DNA from: Atherix ibis
Taxonomy: Eukaryota; Arthropoda; Insecta; Diptera; Athericidae
Assembly (NCBI GenBank): GCA_958298945.1
Contig: OY282608.1
Coordinates: 80,028,806 to 80,092,805, forward strand
Direction of reading: 5' to 3'
DNA: 64,000 nucleotides
Under the pieces are notes generated by a model that saw only the letters and a list, made by a program, of their open reading frames with translations, was not told the origin of the DNA and ran no database searches. The position numbers were made by a program, and so were the translations under genes. Positions 42,301 through 58,516 of this stretch are shown in pieces. How positions within the stretch are numbered: the stretch's first letter is position 1; each line of letters begins with the position of its first letter.

Positions 42301-45300
42301 ACCAACAAGTCAACAAACGCACAAACGAACAAACCAATAAACCAACAAACCAACAAACCAACAAACCAACAAGCCAACAAGCCAACAAGCCAACAAGCCA
42401 ACAAACCAACAAACCAACAAACCAACAAACCAACAAACCAACAAACCAAGAAACCAATAAACCAACAAACCAACAAACGAACAAACCAACAAACTAACAA
42501 ACCAACAAACCAACAAACCAACAAACCAACAAACGAACAAACCATCAAACCAACAAACCAACAAACACATAAACCAACAAACGAACAAACCAACAAACCA
42601 ACAAACCAACAAACCAACAAACCAACAAACCAACAAACCAACAAACCAACAAACCAACAAACCAACAAGCCAACAAGCCAACAAACCAATACGCCAACAA
42701 GCCAATAAACCAACAAACCAACAAACCAACAAACCAACAAGCCAACAAAACAACAAACCAACAAGCCAACAAACCAAAAAACAAACAAACGAACTAACGA
42801 ACAAACCAACAAACCAACAAACCAACAAACCAAAAGACCAACAAACCAATACGCCAACAAACGAACAAACGAACAAACGAACAAACCAACAAACCAACAA
42901 ACCACCAAGCCAACAAACCAACAAACCAACAAACCAACAAGCCAACAAACCAATACGCCAACAAGCCAACAAACCAACAAACCAACAAACCAACAAACCA
43001 ACAAGCCAACAAACCAACAAACCAACAAGCCAACAAACCAAAAAATAAACAAACGAACTAATGAACAAACCAACAAACCAACAAACCAACAAACCAACAA
43101 ACCAAAAGACCAACAAACAAACCAACAAACCAACAAACTAACAAACCAACAAACCAACAAGCCAACAAGCCAACAAACCAATACGCCAACAAACGAACAA
43201 ACCAACAAACCAACAAACCAACAAACCAACAAGCCAACAAACCAACAAACCAACAAACCAACAAGTCAACAAGCCAACAAACCAATACGCCAACAAGCCA
43301 ACAAACCAACAAACCAACAAGCCAACAAACCAAAAAACCACAAACCAACAAACCAAAAAACAAACAAACGAACTAACGACAAACCAACAAACCAACAAAC
43401 CAACAAACCAAAAACCCAACAAACGAACAAACCAACAAACTAACAAACTAACAAACCAACAAACCAACAAACCAACAAACCAACAAAACAACAAACCAAC
43501 AAACCAACAAATCAACAAACCAAAAAACAAACAAACGAACTAACGAACAAACCAACAAACTAACAAACCAACAAACCAAAAAACCAACAAACGAACAGAC
43601 CAACATACCAACAAACTAACAAACCAATAAACCAACAAACCAACAAACCAACAAACCAACAAACCAACAAACCAACAAACCAACAAACCAACAAACCAAC
43701 CAAACAACAAGCCAACAAACGAACAAACGAACAAACCCATAAACCAACAAACCAACATGCCAACAAACCAACAAACCAACAAACCAACAAAGCAACAAAC
43801 CAATAAACCAACAAGCTAACAAACCAACAAACCAACAAACCAACAAGCCAACAAGCCAACAAGCCAACAAACCAACAAACCAACAAACGAACAAACCAAC
43901 AAGCCAACAAGCCAACAAACCGACAAGCCAACAAACGAACAAACGAAGAAACCAATTAACCAACAAACCAACAAACGAACAAACCAACAAACCAACAAAC
44001 CAACAAACCAACACACCAATAAACCAACAAACCAACAAACCAACAAACCAACAAACCAACAAACCAACAAACCAACAAGCCAACAAACCAACAAACCAAC
44101 AAACCAACAAACCAACAAACCAACAAACCAATAAACCAACCAACCAACAAGCCAACAAGCCAACAAACGAACAAACCAATAAGCCAACAAACCAAAAAAC
44201 AAACAAACGAACTAACGAACAAACCAACAAACCAACAAACCAACAAACCAAAAGACCAACAAACGAACAAACCAACAAACCAACAAACTAACAAACCAAC
44301 AAACCAACAAACCAACAAACGAACAAACCAACAAATCAACAAACCAACAAACCAACGAGCCAAAAAACCAAAAAATTAACAAACCAACAAACCAACAAAC
44401 CAGCAAACCAACAAACCAACAAACCAACAAACCAACAAACCAATAAACCAACAAACCAACAAACCAACAAACCAACAAACCAACAAGCCAACAAATCAAC
44501 AAACCAACAAGCCAACAAACCAATAAACCAACAAACCAACAAACCAAAAAACCACAAACCAACAAACCAACAAACCAACAAACCCACAAACCAATAAACT
44601 TACAAACCAACAAACCAACATACCAACATACCAACAAACCAACAAGCCAGCAAGCCAACAAGCCAACAAACCAACAAACCAACAAACCAACAAACCAACA
44701 AACCAACAAACCAACAAACCAACAAACCAATAAACCAACAAGATAACAAGCCAACAAACCAACAAACCAACAAGCCAACAAACCAACAAACCAACAAGCC
44801 AACAAACCAACAAACCAACAAACCAACAAACCAACAAGCCAACAAACGAGCAAACGAACAAACCAATAAACCAACAAACCAACAAACCAACAAACCAACA
44901 AGCCAACAAGCCAACAAGCCAACAAGCCAACAAGCCAACAAACCAGCAAACCAACAAACCAACAAACCAACAAACCAACAAACCAACAAACCAACAAACC
45001 AATAAACCAACAAACCAACAAACGAACAAACCAACAAACCAACAAACCAACAAACCAACAAACGAACAAACCATCAAACCAACAAACCAACAAACAAATA
45101 AACCAACAAACGAACAAACCAACAAACCAACAAACCAACAAACCACCAAACCAACAAACCAACAAACCAACAAACCAACAAGCCAACAAGCCAACAAACC
45201 AATACGCCAACAAGCCAACAAACCAACAAACCAACAAACCAACAAACCAACAAGCCAACAAACCAACAAACCAACAAGCCAACAAACCAAAAAACAAACA

Positions 45301-46283
45301 AACGAACTAACGAACAAACCAACAAACCAACAAACCAACAAACCAAAAGACCAACAAACCAATACGCCAACAAACGAACAAACGAACAAACGAACAAACC
45401 AACAAACCAACAAACCACCAAGCCAACAAACCAACAAACCAACAAACCAACAAGCCAACAAACCAATACGCCAACAAGCCAACAAACCAACAAACCAACA
45501 AACCAACAAACCAACAAGCCAACAAACTAACAAACCAACAAGCCAACAAACCAAAAAACAAACAAACGAACTAATGAACAAACCAACAAACCAACAAACC
45601 AACAAACCAAAAGACCAACAAACAAACCAACAAACCAACAAACTAACAAACCAACAAACCAACAAGCCAACAAGCCAACAAACTAATACGCCAACAAACG
45701 AACAAACCAACAAACCAACAAACCAACAAACCAACAAGCCAACAAACCAACAAACCAACAAACCAACAAGCCAACAAGCCAACAAACCAATACGCCAACA
45801 AGCCAACAAACCAACAAACCAACAAGCCAACAAACCAAAAAACCACAAACCAACAAATAAAAAAACAAACAAACGAACTAACGACAAACCAACAAACCAA
45901 CAAACCAACAAACCAAAAACCCAACAAACGAACAAACCAACAAACTAACAAACTAACAAACCAACAAACCAACAAACCAACAAACCAACAAAACAACAAA
46001 CCAACAAACCAACAAATCAACAAACCAAAAAACAAACAAACGAACTAACGAACAAACCAACAAACTAACAAACCAACAAACCAAAAAACCAACAAACGAA
46101 CAGACCAACATACCAACAAACTAACAAACCAATAAACCAACAAACCAAAAAACCAGCAAACCAACAAACCAACAAACCAACAAACCAACAAACCAACAAA
46201 CCAACAAACCAAAAAACCAACAAACCAACAAACCAACAAACCAACAAACCAACCAACCAACAAGCCAACAAGCCAACAAACCA
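36617..46283 (+). repeat. 9.7-kb tandem duplication, copy 1
   Basis: From aaacgaac at 36617 the sequence recurs at a constant offset of 9,701 bp until about 43.5 kb, then 9,733 bp to 46283. Paired markers include aacccaac (acaaccc at 36671 and 46372), gaagaaacc (43945 and 53678) and gaacagacc (46098 and 55831). I compared long translated stretches, which score every variant unit. I found one substitution (C at 42367, A at 52068) and one 32-bp length difference. The block includes smaller HORs, so it was amplified as a whole. Confidence 0.92.
39347..41990 (+). repeat. Third, more divergent relative of the 3.65-kb HOR
   Basis: The same series of landmarks appears again: gagccaac near 39.65 kb, the aaactaaaaaacc tract near 40,138 (compare 33,579 and 37,236), aagcccaac near 40,849 and aaacgaccaaacc near 41,240. 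Spacing to copy 2 is about 2.9 kb rather than 3.65 kb, so part of the unit is missing. The boundaries are approximate. Confidence 0.62.
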
Positions 46284-46317
46284 ACAAACCAACAAACCAA
46301 CAAACCAACAAACCAAC

Positions 46318-49300
46318 AAACGAACAAACGAACAAACCAATAAACCAACAAACCAACAAACGAACAAACCAACAACCCAACAAACCAACAAACCAACAAA
46401 CCAATAAACCAACAAACCAACAAACCAACAAACAAACAAACCAACAAGCCAACGAGCCAACAAGCCAACAAGCCAACAAACCAACAAACCAACAAACCAA
46501 CAAGCCAACAAACCAACAAGCCAACAAGCCAACAAACCAATACGCCAACAAACGAATAAACGAACAAACCAACAAACCAACAAACCAACAAGCCAACAAA
46601 CCAACAAACCAACAAACCAACAAGCCAACAAGCCAATAAACCAATACGCCAACAAACCAACAAACCAACAAGCCAACAAGCCAACAAACCGACAAGCCAA
46701 CAAACGAACAAACGAACAAACCAATAAACCAACAAACCAACAAACGAACAAACCAACAAACCAACAAGCCAACAAGCCAACAAACCAACAAACCAACAAA
46801 CCAACTAACCAACAAACGAACAAACCAACAAACCAAAAATCCAACAAACCAACAAACCAATAAACCAACAAACCAACAAACCAACAAACCAACAAACCAA
46901 CAAGCCAACAAACCAACAAACCAACAAGCCAACAAACTAAAAAACCACAAACCAACAAACCAACAAACCCACAAACCAATAAACTTACAAACCAACAAAC
47001 CAACATACCAACAAACCAACAAACCAACAAGCCAACAAGCCAACAAGCCAACAAACCAACAAACCAACAAACCAACAAACCAACAAACCAACAAACCAAC
47101 AAACCAACAAACCAACAAACCAACAAACCAACAAACCAATAAACCAACAAACCAACAAACCAACAAACCAACAAACCAACAATCCAACAAACCAACAAAC
47201 CAACAAGCAAACAAACTAACAAACCAACAAGCCAACAAACCAAAAAACCACAAACCAACAAACCAACAAACCCACAAACCAATAAACTTACAAACCAACA
47301 AACCAACAAACCAACATACCAACAAACCAACATACCAACATACCAACAAACCAACAAGCCAACAAGCCAACAAGCCAACAAACCAACAAACCAACAAACC
47401 AACAAACCAACAAACCAACAAACCAACAAACCAACAAACCAACAAACCAATAAACCAACAAACCAACAAACCAACAAACCAACAAACCAACAAACCAAAA
47501 AACCACAAACCAACAAACCAACAAACCCACAAACCAATAAACTTACAAACCAACAAACCAACAAACCAACAAACCAACAAACCAACAAACCAACATACCA
47601 ACAAACCAACATGCCAATAAGCCAACAAGCCAACAAACCAACAAACCAACAAACCAACAAACCAACAAACCAACAAACCAACAAACCAATAAACCAATAA
47701 GATAACAAGCCAACAAACCAACAAACCAACAAACCAACAAGCCATCAAGCCAACAAACCAATAAACCAACAAACCAACAAACCAACAAGCCAAAAAACCA
47801 ACAAGCCAACAAGCCAACAAGCCAAAAAACCAACAAACAAACAAGCCAACAAACCAACAAACCAACAAGCCAACAAACCAACAAGCCAACAAACGAACAA
47901 TCCAACAAACCAACAAACCAACAAACAAATAAACCAACAAACCAACAAACTAACAAACCAACAAACCAACAAACTAACAAAACAACAAACCAACAAACCA
48001 ACAAACCAAAAAACAAACAAACGAACTAACGAACAAACCAACAAACCAACAAACCAACAAACCAAAAAACCAACAAACGACCAAACCAACAAACCAACAA
48101 ACTAACAAACCAACAAACAAACAAACCAATAAACCAACAAACCAACAAACCAACAAACCAACAAACCAACAAACCAACCAACTAACAAGCCAACAAGCCA
48201 ACAAACCGACAAGCCAACAAACGAACAAACGAACAAACCAATAAACCAACCAACTAACAAACGAACAAACCAACAAACCAACAAACCGACAAACCAACAA
48301 ACCAACAAACCAACAAGCCAACAAACCAACAAACCAACAAGCCAACAAACCAAAAAACAAACAAACGAACTAAGGAACAAACCAACAAACCAACAAACCA
48401 ACAAACCAAAAGACCAACAAACCAATACGCCAACAAACGAACAAACGAACAAACCAACAAACCAACAAACCAACAAGCCAACAAACCAACAAACCAACAA
48501 ACCAACAAGCCAACAAACCAATACGCCAACAAGCCAACAAACCAACAAACCAACAAACCAACAAACCAACAAGCCAACAAACCAACAAACCAACAAGCTA
48601 ACAAACCAAAAAACAAACAAACGAACTAACGAACAAACCAACAAACCAACAAACCAACAAACCAAAAGACCAACAAACAAACCAACAAACCAACGAACTA
48701 ACAAACCAACAAACCAACAAGCCAACAAGCCAACAAACCAATACGCCAACAAACGAACAAACGAACAAACCAACAAACCAACAAACCAACAAGCCAACAA
48801 ACCAACAAACCAACAAACCAACAAGCCAACAAGCCAACAAACCAATACGCCAACAAGCCAACAAACCAACAAACCAACAAGCCAACAAACCAAAAAACCA
48901 CAAACCAATAAACCAAAAAACAAACAAACGAACTAACGACAAACCAACAAACCAACAAACCAAAAACCCAACAAACGAACAAACCAACAAACTAACAAAC
49001 TAACAAACCAACAAACCAACAAACCAACAAACCAACAAAACAACAAACCAACAAATCAACAAACCAAAAAACAAACAAACGACCTAACGAACAAACCAAC
49101 AAACCAACAAATCAAAAAACCAACAAACGAACAGACCAACAAACCAACAAACTAACAAACCAACAAACTAACAAACCAACAAACCAACAAACCAACAAAC
49201 CAACAAACCAACAAACCAACAAACGAACAAACGAACAAACCAATAAACCAACAAACCAACAAACGAACAAACCAACAAACCAACAAACCAACAAACCAAC

Positions 49301-52300
49301 AAACCAATAAACCAACAAACCAACAAACCAACAAACAAACAAACCAACAAGCCAACGAGCCAACAAGCCAACAAGCCAACAAACCAACAAACCAACAAAC
49401 CAACAAGCCAACAAGCCAACAAACCAATACGCCAACAAACGAATAAACGAACAAACCAACAAACCAACAAACCAACAAGCCAACAAACCAACAAACCAAC
49501 AAACCAACAAGCCAACAAGCCAATAAACCAATACGCCAACAAACCAACAAACCAACAAGCCAACAAGCCAACAAACCGACAAGCCAACAAACGAACAAAC
49601 GAACAAACCAATAAACCAACAAACCAACAAACGAACAAACCAACAAACCAACAAGCCAACAAGCCAACAAACCAACAAACCAACAAACCAACAAACCAAC
49701 AAACGAACAAACCAACAAACCAAAAAACCAACAAACCAACAAACCAATAAACCAACAAACCAACAAACCAACAAACCAACAAACCAACAAACCAACAAAC
49801 CAACAAGCCAACAAACCAACAAACCAACAAGCCAACAAACTAAAAAACCACAAACCAACAAACCAACAAACCCACAAACCAATAAACTTACAAACCAACA
49901 AACCAACATACCAACAAACCAACAAACCAACAAGCCAACAAGCCAACAAGCCAACAAACCAACAAACCAACAAACCAACAAACCAACAAACCAACAAACC
50001 AACAAACCAACAAACCAACAAACCAACAAACCAATAAACCAACAAACCAACAAACCAACAAACCAACAAACCAACAATCCAACAAACCAACAAACCAACA
50101 AGCAAACAAACTAACAAACCAACAAGCCAACAAACCAAAAAACCACAAACCAACAAACCAACAAACCCACAAACCAATAAACTTACAAACCAACAAACCA
50201 ACAAACCAACAAACCAACAAACCAACATACCAACATACCAACAAACCAACAAGCCAACAAGCCAACAAGCCAACAAACCAACAAACCAACAAACCAACAA
50301 ACCAACAAACCAACAAACCAACAAACCAACAAACCAACAAACCAACAAACCATTAAACCAATAAGATAACAAGCCAACAAACCAACAAACCAACAAACCA
50401 ACAAGCCAACAAGCCAACAAACCAACAAACCAACAAACCAACAAACCAACAAGCCAACAAACCAACAAGCCAACAAGCCAACAAGCCAACAAGCCAACAA
50501 ACCAAAAAACCAACAAACAAACAAGCCAACAAACCAACAAACCAACAAGCCCAACAAGCCAACAAACCAACAAGCCAACAAACGAACAATCCAACAAACC
50601 AACAAACCAACAAACAAATAAACCAACAAACCAACAAACCAACAAACCTACAAACCACCAAACCAACAAACAAATAAACCAACAAACCAACAAACCAACA
50701 AACCAACAAACCAACAAACCAACAGGCAAACAAACCAACAAACCAACAAGCCAACAAACCAACAAACCAACAAACGAAAAAACCAACAAACGAACAAACC
50801 AACATACCAACAAACTAACAAACCAACAAACCAACAAACCAACAAAACAACAAACCAACAAACCAACAAACCAAAAAACAAACAAACGAACTAACGAACA
50901 AACCAACAAACCAACAAACCAACAAACCAAAAAACCAACAAACGACCAAACCAACAAACCAACAAACTAACAAACCAACAAACAAACAAACCAATAAACC
51001 AACAAACCAACAAACCAACAAACCAACAAACCAACAAACCAACCAACTAACAAGCCAACAAGCCAACAAACCGACAAGCCAACAAACGAACAAACGAACA
51101 AACCAATAAACCAACAAACTAACAAACGAACAAACCAACAAACCAACAAACCGACAAACCAACAAACCAATAAACCAAAAAACCAACAAACCAACAAACA
51201 AACAAACCAACAAACCAACAAGCCAACAAGCCAACAAACCAATACGCCAACAAACGAACAAACGAACAAACCAACAAACCAACAAACCAACAAACCAACA
51301 AGCCAACAAACCAACAAACCAACAAGCCAACAAGCCAACAAACCAATACGCCAACAAAACAACAAACCAACAAACCAACAAGCCAACAAACCGACAAGGC
51401 AACAAACAAACAAACGAACAAACCAATAAACCAACAAACCAACAAACGAACAAACCAACAAACCAACAAACCAACAAGCCAAGAAGCCAACAAGCCAACA
51501 AACCAACAAACCAACAAACGAACAAACCAACAAACCAACAAACCAACCAACCAACAAACCAATAAACCAACAAACCAACAAACCAACAAACCAACAAACC
51601 AACAAACCAACAAACCAACAAGCCAACAAACCAACAAACCAACAAGCCAACAAACCAAAAAACCACAAACCAACAAACCAACAAACCCACAAACCAATAA
51701 ACTTACAAACCAACAAATCAACATACCAACAAACCAACAAACCAACAAGCCAAGAAACCAACAAGCCAACAAACCAAAAAACCACAAACCAAGAAACCAA
51801 CAAACCCACAAACCAATAAACTTACAAACCAACAAACCAACATACCAACACACCAACAAACCAACAAGCCAGCAAGCGAACAAGCCAACAAACCAACAAA
51901 CCAACAAACCAACAAGATAACAAGCCAACAAACCAACAAACCAACAAGCCAACAAACCAACAAACCAACAAGCCAACAAACCAACAAACCAACAAACCAA
52001 CACCAACAAGTCAACAAACGCACAAACGAACAAACCAATAAACCAACAAACCAACAAACCAACAAACAAACAAGCCAACAAGCCAACAAGCCAACAAGCC
52101 AACAAACCAACAAACCAACAAACCAACAAACCAACAAACCAACAAACCAAGAAACCAATAAACCAACAAACCAACAAACGAACAAACCAACAAACTAACA
52201 AACCAACAAACCAACAAACCAACAAACCAACAAACGAACAAACCATCAAACCAACAAACCAACAAACACATAAACCAACAAACGAACAAACCAACAAACC

Positions 52301-55300
52301 AACAAACCAACAAACCAACAAACCAACAAACCAACAAACCAACAAACCAACAAACCAACAAACCAACAAGCCAACAAGCCAACAAACCAATACGCCAACA
52401 AGCCAATAAACCAACAAACCAACAAACCAACAAACCAACAAGCCAACAAAACAACAAACCAACAAGCCAACAAACCAAAAAACAAACAAACGAACTAACG
52501 AACAAACCAACAAACCAACAAACCAACAAACCAAAAGACCAACAAACCAATACGCCAACAAACGAACAAACGAACAAACGAACAAACCAACAAACCAACA
52601 AACCACCAAGCCAACAAACCAACAAACCAACAAACCAACAAGCCAACAAACCAATACGCCAACAAGCCAACAAACCAACAAACCAACAAACCAACAAACC
52701 AACAAGCCAACAAACCAACAAACCAACAAGCCAACAAACCAAAAAATAAACAAACGAACTAATGAACAAACCAACAAACCAACAAACCAACAAACCAACA
52801 AACCAAAAGACCAACAAACAAACCAACAAACCAACAAACTAACAAACCAACAAACCAACAAGCCAACAAGCCAACAAACCAATACGCCAACAAACGAACA
52901 AACCAACAAACCAACAAACCAACAAACCAACAAGCCAACAAACCAACAAACCAACAAACCAACAAGTCAACAAGCCAACAAACCAATACGCCAACAAGCC
53001 AACAAACCAACAAACCAACAAGCCAACAAACCAAAAAACCACAAACCAACAAACCAAAAAACAAACAAACGAACTAACGACAAACCAACAAACCAACAAA
53101 CCAACAAACCAAAAACCCAACAAACGAACAAACCAACAAACTAACAAACTAACAAACCAACAAACCAACAAACCAACAAACCAACAAAACAACAAACCAA
53201 CAAACCAACAAATCAACAAACCAAAAAACAAACAAACGAACTAACGAACAAACCAACAAACTAACAAACCAACAAACCAAAAAACCAACAAACGAACAGA
53301 CCAACATACCAACAAACTAACAAACCAATAAACCAACAAACCAACAAACCAACAAACCAACAAACCAACAAACCAACAAACCAACAAACCAACAAACCAA
53401 CAAACCAACAAACCAACAAACCAACAAACCAACCAAACAACAAGCCAACAAACGAACAAACGAACAAACCCATAAACCAACAAACCAACATGCCAACAAA
53501 CCAACAAACCAACAAACCAACAAAGCAACAAACCAATAAACCAACAAGCTAACAAACCAACAAACCAACAAACCAACAAGCCAACAAGCCAACAAGCCAA
53601 CAAACCAACAAACCAACAAACGAACAAACCAACAAGCCAACAAGCCAACAAACCGACAAGCCAACAAACGAACAAACGAAGAAACCAATTAACCAACAAA
53701 CCAACAAACGAACAAACCAACAAACCAACAAACCAACAAACCAACACACCAATAAACCAACAAACCAACAAACCAACAAACCAACAAACCAACAAACCAA
53801 CAAACCAACAAGCCAACAAACCAACAAACCAACAAACCAACAAACCAACAAACCAACAAACCAATAAACCAACCAACCAACAAGCCAACAAGCCAACAAA
53901 CGAACAAACCAATAAGCCAACAAACCAAAAAACAAACAAACGAACTAACGAACAAACCAACAAACCAACAAACCAACAAACCAAAAGACCAACAAACGAA
54001 CAAACCAACAAACCAACAAACTAACAAACCAACAAACCAACAAACCAACAAACGAACAAACCAACAAATCAACAAACCAACAAACCAACGAGCCAAAAAA
54101 CCAAAAAATTAACAAACCAACAAACCAACAAACCAGCAAACCAACAAACCAACAAACCAACAAACCAACAAACCAATAAACCAACAAACCAACAAACCAA
54201 CAAACCAACAAACCAACAAGCCAACAAATCAACAAACCAACAAGCCAACAAACCAATAAACCAACAAACCAACAAACCAAAAAACCACAAACCAACAAAC
54301 CAACAAACCAACAAACCCACAAACCAATAAACTTACAAACCAACAAACCAACATACCAACATACCAACAAACCAACAAGCCAGCAAGCCAACAAGCCAAC
54401 AAACCAACAAACCAACAAACCAACAAACCAACAAACCAACAAACCAACAAACCAACAAACCAATAAACCAACAAGATAACAAGCCAACAAACCAACAAAC
54501 CAACAAGCCAACAAACCAACAAACCAACAAGCCAACAAACCAACAAACCAACAAACCAACAAACCAACAAGCCAACAAACGAGCAAACGAACAAACCAAT
54601 AAACCAACAAACCAACAAACCAACAAACCAACAAGCCAACAAGCCAACAAGCCAACAAGCCAACAAGCCAACAAACCAGCAAACCAACAAACCAACAAAC
54701 CAACAAACCAACAAACCAACAAACCAACAAACCAATAAACCAACAAACCAACAAACGAACAAACCAACAAACCAACAAACCAACAAACCAACAAACGAAC
54801 AAACCATCAAACCAACAAACCAACAAACAAATAAACCAACAAACGAACAAACCAACAAACCAACAAACCAACAAACCACCAAACCAACAAACCAACAAAC
54901 CAACAAACCAACAAGCCAACAAGCCAACAAACCAATACGCCAACAAGCCAACAAACCAACAAACCAACAAACCAACAAACCAACAAGCCAACAAACCAAC
55001 AAACCAACAAGCCAACAAACCAAAAAACAAACAAACGAACTAACGAACAAACCAACAAACCAACAAACCAACAAACCAAAAGACCAACAAACCAATACGC
55101 CAACAAACGAACAAACGAACAAACGAACAAACCAACAAACCAACAAACCACCAAGCCAACAAACCAACAAACCAACAAACCAACAAGCCAACAAACCAAT
55201 ACGCCAACAAGCCAACAAACCAACAAACCAACAAACCAACAAACCAACAAGCCAACAAACTAACAAACCAACAAGCCAACAAACCAAAAAACAAACAAAC

Positions 55301-56016
55301 GAACTAATGAACAAACCAACAAACCAACAAACCAACAAACCAAAAGACCAACAAACAAACCAACAAACCAACAAACTAACAAACCAACAAACCAACAAGC
55401 CAACAAGCCAACAAACTAATACGCCAACAAACGAACAAACCAACAAACCAACAAACCAACAAACCAACAAGCCAACAAACCAACAAACCAACAAACCAAC
55501 AAGCCAACAAGCCAACAAACCAATACGCCAACAAGCCAACAAACCAACAAACCAACAAGCCAACAAACCAAAAAACCACAAACCAACAAATAAAAAAACA
55601 AACAAACGAACTAACGACAAACCAACAAACCAACAAACCAACAAACCAAAAACCCAACAAACGAACAAACCAACAAACTAACAAACTAACAAACCAACAA
55701 ACCAACAAACCAACAAACCAACAAAACAACAAACCAACAAACCAACAAATCAACAAACCAAAAAACAAACAAACGAACTAACGAACAAACCAACAAACTA
55801 ACAAACCAACAAACCAAAAAACCAACAAACGAACAGACCAACATACCAACAAACTAACAAACCAATAAACCAACAAACCAAAAAACCAGCAAACCAACAA
55901 ACCAACAAACCAACAAACCAACAAACCAACAAACCAACAAACCAAAAAACCAACAAACCAACAAACCAACAAACCAACAAACCAACCAACCAACAAGCCA
56001 ACAAGCCAACAAACCG
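46318..56016 (+). repeat. 9.7-kb tandem duplication, copy 2
   Basis: This copy is separated from copy 1 only by canonical units (46,284-46,317). It is 32 bp longer because a canonical run at 53,331-53,428 has four more octamers than its partner at 43,630-43,695. At 52068 it has aaacaaac where copy 1 has aaaccaac. Homology stops at 46283/56016, where copy 1 reads aaaccaac and copy 2 continues into aaaccgac. The near identity suggests a very recent event or an assembly duplication. Confidence 0.92.
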
Positions 56017-58364
56017 ACAAGCCAACAAACGAACAAACGAACAAACCAATAAACCAACAAACCAACAAACCAACAAACCAACAAACCAACAAACCAACAA
56101 AGCAACAAACCAATAAACCAACAACCTAACAAACCAACAAACCAACAAACCAACAAGCCAACAAGCCAACAAGCTAACAAACCAACAAACGAACAAACGA
56201 ACAAACCAACAAGCCAACAAGCCAACAAACCGACAAGCCAACAAACGAACAAACGAAGAAACCAATTAACCAACAAACCAACAAACAAACAAACCAACAA
56301 ACCAACAAACCAACACACCAATAAACCAACAAACCAACAAACCAACAAACCAACAAACCAACAAACCAACAAACCAACAAGCCAACAAACCAACAAACCA
56401 ACAAACCAACAAACCAACCAACCAACAAGCCAACAAGCCAACAAACGAACAAACCAACAAGCCAACAAACCAAAAAACAAACAAACGAACTAACGAACTA
56501 ACCAACAAACCAACAAACCAACAAACCAAAAGACCAACAAACGAACAAACCAACAAACCAACAAACTAACAAACCAACAAACCAACAAACCAACAAACGA
56601 ACAAACCAACAAACCAACAAACCAACAAACCAACGAGCCAAAAAACCAAAAAATTAACAAACCAACAAACCAACAAACCAGCAAACCAACAAACCAACAA
56701 ACCAACAAACCAACAAACCAACAAACCAACAAACCTACAAACCAACAAACCAACAAACCAACAAACCCACAAACCAACAAACCAACAAACCAATAAACCA
56801 ACAAACTAACAAACCAACAAACCAACAAACCAACAAACCAACAAGCCAACAAATCAACAAACCAACAAGCCAACAAACCAACAAACCAACAAGCCAACAA
56901 ACCAAAAAACCACAAACCAACAAACCAACAAACCAACAAACCCACAAACCAATAAACTTACAAACCAACAAACCAACAAACCAACATACCAACATACCAA
57001 CAAACCAACAAGCCAGCAAGCCAACAAGCCAACAAACCAACAAACCAACAAACCAACAAGCCAACAAACCAACAAACCAACAAACCAACAAACCAACAAG
57101 CCAACAAACGAGCAAACGAACAAACCGATAAACCAACAAACCAACAAACCAACAAATCAACAAACCAACAAGCCAACAAGCCAACAAGCCAACAAGCCAA
57201 CAAACCAACAAACCAACAAACCAACAAACCAACAAACCAACAAACCAACAAACCAAGAAACCAATAAACCAACAAACCAACAAACGAACAAACCAACAAA
57301 CCAACAAACCAACAAACCAACAAACGAACAAACCATCAAACCAACAAACCAACAAACAAATAAACCAACAAACGAACAAACCAACAAACCAACAAACCAA
57401 CAAACCAACAAACCAACAAACCAACAAACCAACAAGCCAAGAAGCCAACAAACCAATACGCCAACAAGCCAACAAACCAACAAACCAACAAACCAACAAA
57501 CCAACAAGCCAACAAACCAACAAACCAACAAGCCAACAAACCAAAAAACAAACAAACGAACTAACGAACAAACCAACAAACCAACAAACCAAAAGACCAA
57601 CAAACCAATACGCCAACAAACGAACAAACGAACAAACCAACAAACCAACAAACCACCAAGCCAACAAACCAACAAACCAACAAGCCAACAAACCAATACG
57701 CCAACAAGCCAACAAACCAACAAACCAACAAACCAACAAACCAACAAGCCAACAAACCAACAAACCAACAAGCCAACAAACCAAAAAACAAACAAACGAA
57801 CTAACGAACAAACCAACAAACCAACAAACCAACAAACCAAAAGACCAACAAACAAACCAACAAACCAACAAACTAACAAACCAACAAACCAACAAGCCAA
57901 CAAGCCAACAAACCAATACGCCAACAAACGAACAAACGAACAAACCAACAAACCAACAAACCAACAAGCCAACAAACCAACAAACCAACAAACCAACAAG
58001 CCAACAAGCCAATAAAACCAATACGCCAACAAGCCAACAAACCAACAAGCCAACAAACCAAAAAACCACAAACCAACAAACCAAAAAACAAACAAACGAA
58101 CTAACGACAAACCAACAAACCAACAAACCAACAAACCAAAAACCCAACAAACGAACAAACCAACAAACTAACAAACTAACAAACCAACAAACCAACAAGC
58201 CAACAAACCAACAAACCAACAAAACAACAAACCAACAAACCAACAAATCAACAAACCAAAAAACAAACAAACGAACTAACGAGCAAACCAACAAACTAAC
58301 AAACCAACAAACCAAAAAACCAACAAACGAACAGACCAACAAACCAACAAACTAACAAACCAAT

Positions 58365-58516
58365 AAACCAACAAACCAACAAACCAACAAACCAACAAAC
58401 CAACAAACCAACAAACCAACAAACCAACAAACCAACAAACCAACAAACCAACAAACCAACAAACCAACAAACCAACAAACCAACAAACCAACAAACCAAC
58501 AAACCAACAAACCAAC
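58365..58516 (+). repeat. Pure canonical run of 19 octamers
   Basis: These 152 bases are 19 consecutive perfect AAACCAAC units between an aaaccaat unit and a caaccaac unit. It is the longest uninterrupted canonical run I noticed. Related positions elsewhere, such as 43,630-43,695 and 53,331-53,428, hold shorter runs, which suggests recent local slippage. Confidence 0.85.
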
